Shown piece after piece: positions 58,501 through 64,000 of a stretch of DNA of 64,000 bases. The notes under the pieces were generated by a model that did no database searches, was not told where the DNA came from, and saw only the letters and a list, made by a program, of their open reading frames with translations. The stretch spans positions 744,001 to 808,000 of the forward strand of contig CP025839.1 of NCBI GenBank assembly GCA_002953655.1, read 5' to 3'. Source of the DNA: Latilactobacillus sakei (GTDB taxonomy: Bacteria > Bacillota > Bacilli > Lactobacillales > Lactobacillaceae). Position numbers and translations under genes: made by a program. Within the stretch, counting starts at the first letter, position 1, and the number at the start of each line of letters is the position of its first letter.

Positions 58501-59135
58501 AGCTTTTGAAATTAGGCTTAGCCGATTTAGGGACTGTCAATTTAGCCGCTATTGAGGATTATCAACGCGTTAAGGAACGCTATGATTTCTTAATGCAACA
58601 AGATGCCGATTTATTGGATGCCAAGTCACAATTATTAGCGTCAATGGCTGAAATGGATGCGGAAGTTGAAAAACGCTTCAAGCAAACGTTTGACCAAACT
58701 GCAGCGGCTTTTGAAGAAATCTTCCCAATGATGTTTGGCGGTGGGCACGCGTCATTAACCTTGACGGACCCAGCTGCTTTATTAACCAGTGGGATTGATA
58801 TCATCGCACAACCACCTGGCAAAAAACTACAACGCCTTAGCCTGTTATCAGGTGGCGAGCGCGCATTAACGGCGATTACGTTGTTATTTGCCATTTTAAA
58901 AGTGCGGCCCGTACCATTTTGTATTTTGGACGAAGTGGAAGCGTCATTGGATGAAGCCAATGTCGATCGCTTCGGTCGTTTTATGAAACGCTATGAGAGT
59001 GAGACGCAATTTATCGTTATTACGCATCGCAAGGGCACCATGACCCAAGCCAACCGATTATACGGGGTAACAATGGCAGAATCAGGCATCTCGAAGATCG
59101 TATCCGTCTCGTTAGAAGAACACGAAACCGCCTAG
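55575..59135 (+). CDS. smc: Chromosome segregation ATPase SMC
   Basis: 1186 residues, standard length. It condenses and resolves chromosomes with ScpA/ScpB. Walker A VGPNGSGKSNITEAIRW is near residue 32. Gln-rich coiled coils span about 165-500 and 670-1000. The hinge (about 500-660) has LPGLLGAVAEL and GGSMTGGHNNRQ. ABC signature LSLLSGGERALTAI is near 1090, with Walker B FCILDEVEASLDEANV near 1115. GTAGGGAG precedes the ATG. It lies between rnc and ftsY, the usual Firmicute order. Confidence 0.97.
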   Translation: MQLKSLVLSGFKSFADKTEINFSDGLTGIVGPNGSGKSNITEAIRWAMGEQSAKSLRGEKMPDIIFAGTDLRPQMNRAEVTLNFDNSDHYLNQELDNVTVTRRLFRNGDSEFYLNQKSCRLKDIVNLFMDSGLGRESFSIISQGRVEAIFNSKPEDRRNIIEEAAGVLKYKQQKKKAQSELDQTDENLSRIADIVYELKGQVEPLKEQSSIAQDYLEQKAQFNALHQQLLVVEIDQLAADQTQYQAQAKTLAKALGEIESEIQETNTALADNQQAVATLDQEIETANETLLVKSRLAENLQGQENVSKERASYTDANRQNLVDRIAQLETQSTTAKQQQIALKATYTEKVATLTDLKNELATLKRQASGSEAELKAKIEQIRQDYIDQMQAQTTNRNEQQYLEKALLQTKTQLTRQDSSISETSAQLTQMQADKAAKEAQVAQLATDYAALETQLSQLQQQISATQKQYQTEQNNWFQASGILQKAKAKQASLAELNDDYAGFYQGVKAVLKQKQQLPGLLGAVAELMTVPNDYQQAIELALGAQLQQIVTTDEKTAQQAIDYLKRNRLGRATFLPNNVVKPRTLPSSLVNQLQTEPGFIGIASDLIQFDNVVSPVMMHLMGNLIILTELTEAIKIGRLTGHRYRIVTLAGDILSPGGSMTGGHNNRQNNGGLLARKQTLTDLEQQISKMQLALDQKQTKVQALHQNLAEQQAQLEQQQGAFETAKTYYQTQKNELTLLNERLTQFERQQQATDYQVQQQQQSYDADLKRQGELQAAATEIEAQLTQLKADLDAANEQLQHFDQSQEQIRQQQTALETKLAVAQSEQKNVQEKLTDATQLANDLTQQLATSQQALTALQQADSEDAMTQKERRTQLKTTKALIQKLTAELATKRTARETLKATQQTLQANATRVYQLQRNSLAEQEQNAVALNRVKINIDQRLTTLREDYQLSYEAAKSALQASDLTNDQLKSKLKLLKLGLADLGTVNLAAIEDYQRVKERYDFLMQQDADLLDAKSQLLASMAEMDAEVEKRFKQTFDQTAAAFEEIFPMMFGGGHASLTLTDPAALLTSGIDIIAQPPGKKLQRLSLLSGGERALTAITLLFAILKVRPVPFCILDEVEASLDEANVDRFGRFMKRYESETQFIVITHRKGTMTQANRLYGVTMAESGISKIVSVSLEEHETA

Positions 59136-59145
59136 GAGGTAAGAC

Positions 59146-59592
59146 ATGGGATTATTTGATCGCATTAAAAAAGCATTCACGCTAGAACCAGAAAAAGAAC
59201 CAGAAAAAGTCGACGAACAAGCAACGCCTGCTGAAAAGGAAGTTGACAATCCAGCTGAAGAATCGACAGAAAAGCTTGACGATTCAACCAGCGAGGCCGA
59301 TTCTGGAGAAACACCAGAAACACCAGAAACACCAGAAACACCAGAAACACCAGAAACACCAGAAACACCAGAAACACCAGAAACACCAGAAACACCAGAA
59401 ACACCAGAAACACCAGAAACACCAGAAACACCAGAAACACCAGAAACAAAACACCAGAAACACCAGAAACACCAGAAACACCAGAAACACCAGAAACACC
59501 AGTCGAAGAAGAACCAACTGAACCAGTGGTCGCAGAGACACCAACACCAGTTGAACCAGAGCCAGAACCGGAAGTTGTTGAACCTGAAGTAA
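59146..59592 (+). pseudogene. ftsY: FtsY N-terminal acidic region, frame lost in the repeat
   Basis: The normal ftsY start is present: AGGAGGTAAGAC then ATG, giving MGLFDRIKKAFTLEPEKE. A Glu/Pro/Thr-rich region follows, dominated by ETP units encoded by a perfect 9-bp repeat. At 59443-59456 the unit is 14 bases instead of 18, which throws the frame into KHQ repeats and a stop at 59590-59592. The rest of FtsY continues in the other frame (59526-60674). Either a real disrupted gene, a phase-variable tract, or a sequencing error in a repeat. As sequenced, this reading frame alone makes a 148-residue protein without the GTPase. Confidence 0.75.
59308..59501 (+). repeat. 9-bp tandem repeat (GAAACACCA) in ftsY
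   Basis: Fifteen perfect copies lie at 59308-59442. They are followed by GAAACAAAACACCA (14 bases, 59443-59456) and five more perfect copies at 59457-59501. The irregular unit equals two units minus CCAG, a 4-base deletion. In the intended frame the repeat encodes Glu-Thr-Pro. Confidence 0.97.
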
Positions 59593-60674
59593 CAGCGGCG
59601 CCTGAAGCGGCAATTGTTACCGATGAACCAACAGCCTCAGAAGAAACAACGGTGGCAGACGATGCGGAAACCGAACCTGTTCAAGCAGCCCAAACTGAAA
59701 AATATGATCAAGGGTTAGAAAAATCACGGAAGACTTTTGGACAACGGTTAAACGCCTTGTTCGCTAACTTCAGAAGTGTCGATGAATCTTTCTTTGACGA
59801 CGTTGAAGAAATGTTAATCGAAGCCGATGTTGGTTATGAAACAGCAATGAAAATTGCAGATGAGTTACGTGAAGAAGTGAAGTTACGCAACGTTAAGAAA
59901 CCAGAAGCCGTTTCACAAGCGATTGTTGAAAAATTAGTCGATTTATATGGTCAAGAAGGACAACAAGAAGATAATGAATTACATTTCGCCCCAGAAGGTG
60001 AATTGACAGTCTTTCTTTTCGTTGGCGTCAACGGTGCTGGCAAGACAACTTCCATCGGGAAGTTTGCTCACCAACTAGAAAAGGCCGGTAAGAAGGTCTT
60101 GCTTGCCGCTGGTGATACGTTTAGAGCGGGCGCTATCGAACAATTGCAAGAATGGGGCCGCCGTGTTTCAGTACCAGTAGTCGCTAATAAAGCGGGTAGT
60201 GATCCAGCCGCCGTTGCGTTTGATGCCGTTAAGCGGGCTAAAGAAGAGAACTTCGATATCTTATTAGTTGATACGGCTGGTCGTTTGCAAAATAACGTCA
60301 ACTTGATGAAGGAACTTGAAAAGGTGAAACGCGTGATTACGCGTGAAATCCCAAGCGCTCCTCAAGAGGTCTTGTTAGTATTAGACGCAACGACTGGGCA
60401 AAACGCCTTGGTTCAAGCGAAACAATTTAAATCAACCACTGACGTCACCGGAATTGTGTTAACAAAACTGGACGGTTCTGCTAAAGGTGGGATTGTTCTT
60501 GCTGTTCGGACCGAGTTACACTTGCCAGTTAAGATGGTTGGTTTAGGTGAACAAATGAATGATTTACAATTATTCGATCCTAACCGCTTTGTTTATGGTT
60601 TATTCAAAGACATTATTGTCGGGGATGGCCCACAAAGTGAGATTGATACGGATGTTAGTCAGGCAATCAAATAG
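59526..60674 (+). CDS. ftsY: Signal recognition particle receptor FtsY, GTPase part
   Basis: 382 residues from a GTG at 59526; this start is formal, because the frame is open further upstream through the ETP repeats and no clear ribosome site precedes it. An acidic linker (about residues 1-60) is followed by the N domain (YDQGLEKSRKTFGQRLNALF) and the G domain: FVGVNGAGKTTSIGKFAHQL (G1, about 162), LLVDTAGRLQNN (G3, about 248) and LTKLDGSAKGG (G4, about 317). It docks SRP-ribosome complexes at the membrane. All GTPase motifs are intact, so this half is under selection and is probably functional. It should be fused to the 59146 frame. Confidence 0.9.
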   Translation: MVAETPTPVEPEPEPEVVEPEVTAAPEAAIVTDEPTASEETTVADDAETEPVQAAQTEKYDQGLEKSRKTFGQRLNALFANFRSVDESFFDDVEEMLIEADVGYETAMKIADELREEVKLRNVKKPEAVSQAIVEKLVDLYGQEGQQEDNELHFAPEGELTVFLFVGVNGAGKTTSIGKFAHQLEKAGKKVLLAAGDTFRAGAIEQLQEWGRRVSVPVVANKAGSDPAAVAFDAVKRAKEENFDILLVDTAGRLQNNVNLMKELEKVKRVITREIPSAPQEVLLVLDATTGQNALVQAKQFKSTTDVTGIVLTKLDGSAKGGIVLAVRTELHLPVKMVGLGEQMNDLQLFDPNRFVYGLFKDIIVGDGPQSEIDTDVSQAIK

Positions 60675-60683
60675 AAAACTGAT

Positions 60684-60726
60684 AAAGTGTATTAAGCAGG
60701 CTACGGGCCTCTTGATACACTTTTTT
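60684..60726 (+). terminator. Terminator after ftsY
   Basis: AAAGTGTAT-AAG pairs with CTT-ATACACTTT, enclosing a GGC/GCC inner stem, and is followed by six T. Confidence 0.88.
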
Positions 60727-60745
60727 AATAAGGTGGTTTTTGAAA

Positions 60746-61783
60746 ATGGAAATGGATAAAGTGCTGGCGCAAAAAGTCGTTGCGCGGTTACATCGAGAAA
60801 TTCCGTACAACATTAATGTGATGGATCAGCAAGGCACCATCATTGCTAGTGGTGAACCTAGTCGGGTTGGTCAAAGCCATCCGGGCGCAATTGAAGCGAT
60901 TCAAGGCCGGAAGACTAACATCATTGAACAAGATCAACCAGACGGTACGTTGCGTGGGTTTAATATGCCGATTGTGGTGCAAAATGAGGTAATTGGTGTC
61001 GTTGGTATTACGGGTGCTCCGGAGAATCTCACTTATATTGCACCACTGGTCAAAGTGACGACTGAGCTCTTAACAGAACAGGCACTCGCTGATCAAGTGT
61101 TATCACGGGCTAAACGCCGTTTGGAACGTTTTTTATTTGATTGGTTGGCGATTCAAGAATCAGCAGCGCTAACACCCGATTTTGTGCAAGAAGCCAATGC
61201 GTTGGGCGTTAATATTGATGAGCAATATCAAGCGCTGGTTATTAAAACAGCACATTTATTACCAGAAACGGTTGAAGTTGGCAGTTATAAATTGCGCATA
61301 ACGCCGGATGAATTGTTAATCTTGACGCGCCAAGCAGAAGTGTTGATACACTGGCGGCAAAATGCGAGAGAGGTGCAAGCGGCTGTGGGCATTAGTCAAC
61401 CCCAGAAGTTAGTGAGTGAGGCTTTAAAGCAAGCTCGTGAAGTGATTAAGTACAATCAAGGCACGAATCAAAAATTACTGTACTATACAGCTGAAGTTGA
61501 TTATGCCTATCGATTATTATCGGCGGACATAGTCGTGGATGAGTACGTTGAAAAATTTAGGACGCTTGCGCAGACGGATTCGGGTCAGGTATTGATTACT
61601 ACTTTTCAGAAATACTTCAGGAATAATGGCAATATTGTCGCGACCGCACACCAATTGCATATCCACCGTAATACATTGAATTATCGGCTAGCTCAGATTA
61701 AAGATAAGTTAGGTCTAGATCCTAAGCAATACAATGAACTTGTTATTTTATATACGGCCTTCCTGAATTATGAATTACAATAA
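60746..61783 (+). CDS. cdaR: CdaR-family (sugar diacid) transcriptional regulator
   Basis: 345 residues from ATG 60746 (AGGTGG 9 bases upstream); a second ATG at 60752 is possible. The N-terminal diacid-recognition domain covers about residues 5-130 (INVMDQQGTIIASGEPSRVG; MPIVVQNEVIGVVGITG). A middle region and a C-terminal PucR-type helix-turn-helix follow (NNGNIVATAHQLHIHRNTLN, about 285-310). Such proteins activate glycerate, glucarate or galactarate genes. Its direct position before a GntP permease and glycerate kinase points to glycerate as the inducer. Confidence 0.92.
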   Translation: MEMDKVLAQKVVARLHREIPYNINVMDQQGTIIASGEPSRVGQSHPGAIEAIQGRKTNIIEQDQPDGTLRGFNMPIVVQNEVIGVVGITGAPENLTYIAPLVKVTTELLTEQALADQVLSRAKRRLERFLFDWLAIQESAALTPDFVQEANALGVNIDEQYQALVIKTAHLLPETVEVGSYKLRITPDELLILTRQAEVLIHWRQNAREVQAAVGISQPQKLVSEALKQAREVIKYNQGTNQKLLYYTAEVDYAYRLLSADIVVDEYVEKFRTLAQTDSGQVLITTFQKYFRNNGNIVATAHQLHIHRNTLNYRLAQIKDKLGLDPKQYNELVILYTAFLNYELQ

Positions 61784-61820
61784 TTGTGCATATGACCAAT
61801 AAAGTTAGCTATTCTGTCAA

Positions 61821-61863
61821 TGTTATATAGCAGCGTTACCGATTACAATGATTGTGTTATATA
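61821..61863. promoter_or_regulatory. Possible operator region before the glycerate permease
   Basis: TGTTATATA occurs at 61821-61829 and again at 61855-61863, a 34-base period. ACAATGATTGT (61845-61855) is a perfect palindrome between them. Likely binding sites for the upstream regulator, but this is inference. Confidence 0.45.
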
Positions 61864-61887
61864 ACAATGCGGGAGGGTGATTTAGAA

Positions 61888-63171
61888 ATGACAATTATTT
61901 GGTGGGCAGCTCTGATTGGGCTGGCAGTAGCGATTATTTTAATTTTAAGTCGGTTAAATCCGGTTTATGCATTATTGATGGGTACAATTGTAGGGGCATT
62001 AGTCGGCGGCGCTAGTTTAGCACAAACTGTTGATATTATTGTCACTGGTGCACAAAGTGTGATGGGCACTGTTATCCGGGTATTAGCAGCTGGTGTCTTA
62101 GCCGGTGTGATGATGGAATCTGGTGCAGCAGATGCGATTGCGCGAGCGATTGTCGAAAAAATGGGTGATCGTTTTGCAATTTTAGCATTAACCTTAGCAA
62201 CAATGATTATCACCGGTGTCGGGGTTTTTATCCCAGTTGCCGTTTTAATTGTGGCGCCAATTGCATTAGAGGTTGGTCAAAGAATGCACATTTCTAAATT
62301 AGCCTTGTTAGTGGCATTATCCGGTGGTGGTAAGGCTGGTAACTTGATTTCGCCTAACCCCAATACAATTGCTGCAGCTAAAGGGTTTAATCTTGAATTA
62401 AGCCAAGTGATGGTGGCCGATTTTATACCAGCACTTTTTGGCTTAGCCATGGCAGTCTTATTAGCGACGTTGCTACGCCATAAAGGCACACAGGTTACAG
62501 CGGCCGATATTGCACAACAACAAACGACAACTAAAGATATTCCTAGTCTAAAAACGGCCATTGTAACACCGCTATTGGCAATTATCCTGTTACTCATTAA
62601 TCCAATGGGGAATATTTTACATCTCAAAGCGCTACAAAGTTTTCAAGTGGATGCCATGTACATCCTCCCAATTGCTGGGATTGTTGGGACACTTGCGATG
62701 GGGAAAGCTAGCCATTTATTGGATTATATGAAAGCCGGAATGAACCGGATGACAGATGTTGTCTTAATCTTAATCGGTGCCGGTTCAATTGCCGGATTAA
62801 TTGGCGCTTCAAACTTACCAAGTCAAGTGGTTTCATTGGTTAAAGCGAGCGGCATTTCTGGGACATTCTTAGCACCAATTTCCGGAATTTTAATGTCGGC
62901 TGCGACAGCATCGACATCAACAGGTGTTATTTTAGCCACAGGTTCATTCAGTAAACCTATTTTGGCCTTTGGGATTCCGGCTTTAGGAGCGGCTGTTATG
63001 GTACACGCGGGTGCGATGGTCATTGATCAATTGCCACATGGTAATTACTTCCATGTAACAGCTAACGCGATGCAGATGAGTTTTAAAGAAAGAATGCAAG
63101 CCGTTATTTGGGAAGCATGTGTTGGTTTGACAATGACAATTGTGGCCGTTGTAATGTACGGCATATTATGA
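61888..63171 (+). CDS. GntP-family permease, probably for glycerate
   Basis: 427 residues from the ATG at 61888 (GCGGGAGGGTGA upstream); an earlier in-frame ATG at 61852 precedes that site. About 11-12 membrane helices. GntP-family features include SLAQTVDIIVTGAQSVMGT, ALSGGGKAGNLISPNPNT near residue 142 and HAGAMVIDQLPHGNYFH near 388. The family transports gluconate and related sugar acids with protons. Position between CdaR and glycerate kinase suggests D-glycerate uptake. Ten bases separate it from glxK. Confidence 0.88.
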   Translation: MTIIWWAALIGLAVAIILILSRLNPVYALLMGTIVGALVGGASLAQTVDIIVTGAQSVMGTVIRVLAAGVLAGVMMESGAADAIARAIVEKMGDRFAILALTLATMIITGVGVFIPVAVLIVAPIALEVGQRMHISKLALLVALSGGGKAGNLISPNPNTIAAAKGFNLELSQVMVADFIPALFGLAMAVLLATLLRHKGTQVTAADIAQQQTTTKDIPSLKTAIVTPLLAIILLLINPMGNILHLKALQSFQVDAMYILPIAGIVGTLAMGKASHLLDYMKAGMNRMTDVVLILIGAGSIAGLIGASNLPSQVVSLVKASGISGTFLAPISGILMSAATASTSTGVILATGSFSKPILAFGIPALGAAVMVHAGAMVIDQLPHGNYFHVTANAMQMSFKERMQAVIWEACVGLTMTIVAVVMYGIL

Positions 63172-63181
63172 GGTGAATAAA

Positions 63182-64000
63182 ATGAAAATTGTATTAGCAC
63201 CAGATTCATTTAAAAATTCAGTGACGGCCATCGAAGCGAGTCATGCGCTACGGGCCGGGTTTGAAAAAGTTTTTCCAAAAGCGACGTATGTTGAAGTTCC
63301 TATGGCAGATGGCGGCGAGGGAACTGTGCAATCGATGGTTGATGCCACAGGCGGTCGTTTTCTAACGGCGGAAGTCGTGAATCCTTTAGGGCAAAAAGTC
63401 ACTGCGCAATATGGGATTCTAGGCGACCAAGAAACAGCGGTCATTGAAATGGCCGCTGCCAGCGGGATTCAATTCATCAATGAACAAACACGTAATCCGT
63501 TAGTAACGACGACATATGGCACGGGTCAGTTGATTGAAGCGGCCGTTAAACAAGGCGTTAAAACGATTATTATCGGTCTTGGCGGTAGTGCCACCAATGA
63601 TGGTGGTGCCGGAATGGCACAAGCCCTCGGCGTTCAACTATTGGACGCTAATCAGCAAACTCTAAAGTTTGGCGGGGGTGCTTTGGCTGACCTAGCAAGT
63701 ATCGATGTGTCTGGGATGTTACCAGCCTTAGCGGACGTTGAAATTGTCATTGCATCAGATGTTACTAATCCTTTAGTCGGCGAAAAAGGGGCCTCGGCCG
63801 TCTTCGGTCCGCAAAAAGGAGCGACGCCTGAAATGGTCGCGCAGTTGGATCAAAACTTAGCGCACTATGCAACCATTATCGAACGTGATTTAGGCGTCAG
63901 GGTTGCGCAAACACCAGGCGCCGGTGCGGCTGGTGGCTTAGGCGCTGGTTTGTTGGCCTTTACAAAGGCACAATTACAGCCGGGCGTTGAAATTGTGATT
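63182..64000 (+). CDS. glxK: Glycerate kinase, cut by the window end
   Basis: 273 residues are visible and the frame is open at base 64000; the family has about 370-385, so the C-terminal third is missing. It phosphorylates glycerate to 2- or 3-phosphoglycerate. The N-terminal MKIVLAPDSFKNSVTAIEA and MADGGEGTVQSMV are signatures of the GlxK/GarK (type 1) family, as are GLGGSATNDGGAGMAQALG near residue 132, VIASDVTNPLVGEKGA near 190 and GAGAAGGLGAG near 244. GAGGTGAAT precedes the ATG. It is the third gene of a glycerate-use operon with cdaR and the GntP permease. Confidence 0.95.
   Translation, partial: MKIVLAPDSFKNSVTAIEASHALRAGFEKVFPKATYVEVPMADGGEGTVQSMVDATGGRFLTAEVVNPLGQKVTAQYGILGDQETAVIEMAAASGIQFINEQTRNPLVTTTYGTGQLIEAAVKQGVKTIIIGLGGSATNDGGAGMAQALGVQLLDANQQTLKFGGGALADLASIDVSGMLPALADVEIVIASDVTNPLVGEKGASAVFGPQKGATPEMVAQLDQNLAHYATIIERDLGVRVAQTPGAGAAGGLGAGLLAFTKAQLQPGVEIVI

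Noticed and set aside
59308-59501. CRISPR or satellite element
   Set aside because: A 9-bp head-to-tail coding repeat without spacers, inside ftsY.
59177-59613. Reading frames with VFLVFL, WCFWCF and KHQKHQ repeats on both strands
   Set aside because: All come from the 9-bp ftsY repeat read in other frames.
63241-63444. 67-residue - strand frame
   Set aside because: Antisense to the glycerate kinase coding sequence, which is clearly recognisable.

Overview
The window reads as a core-chromosome segment of a lactobacillus. Protein sequences and gene order (GlpO-type glycerol-3-phosphate oxidase, pur cluster, rplU-prp-rpmA, efp-yqhY-nusB-folD-xseAB-ispA-tlyA-argR-recN, gmk-rpoZ-coaBC-priA-fmt-rsmB-stp-pknB-rsgA-rpe-thiN, rpmB/asp23-fakA-recG-plsX-acpP, oppABCDF, rnc-smc-ftsY) point to Lactobacillaceae. 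Latilactobacillus sakei or a close relative is my best guess, from memory and not checked by search. Nearly all genes lie on the + strand. I see no tRNA, rRNA, insertion sequence, prophage or CRISPR array.

Layout. 1-4051: glycerol uptake and oxidation (glpK partial, glpO, glpF). 4274-16989: a complete IMP-synthesis set, purEKB and purCSQLFMNHD, with a hairpin terminator and PurBox-like sites between purB and purC. 17071-18159: an FMN-dependent lactate-oxidase-like enzyme. 18270-19339: a small membrane protein (-) and a TetR regulator. 19347-20504: the L21 leader, rplU, the L27-processing protease and rpmA. 20767-28855: efp through recN. 28914-29583: an SOS-boxed YolD-like gene (-) and a PC4-like ydbC. 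29655-41514: gmk to thiN, covering nucleotide, CoA, primosome, formyl-Met, rRNA methylation, Ser/Thr kinase signalling and ribosome GTPase functions. 41850-48116: rpmB (-), asp23, fakA, recG, plsX, acpP. 48587-54676: the oligopeptide ABC transporter. 54847-60674: rnc, smc, ftsY. 60746-64000: a glycerate module (CdaR-type regulator, GntP permease, glycerate kinase cut by the window end).

The least ordinary content is non-coding. Between 41.5 and 52.6 kb there are seven copies of a ~105-118 bp element that folds into one long compound hairpin. The stem sequences differ between copies but the pairing is kept. All copies lie 3' of a gene and in that gene's orientation; three are in tandem between oppC and oppD. 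Other points: ftsY is split by an apparent 4-nt deletion inside a 9-bp tandem repeat; a short promoter-hairpin-terminator unit lies between rpmA and efp; rpmB has a possible structured leader; and two LexA-type boxes sit on the promoter of a YolD gene that has no polymerase partner in view.
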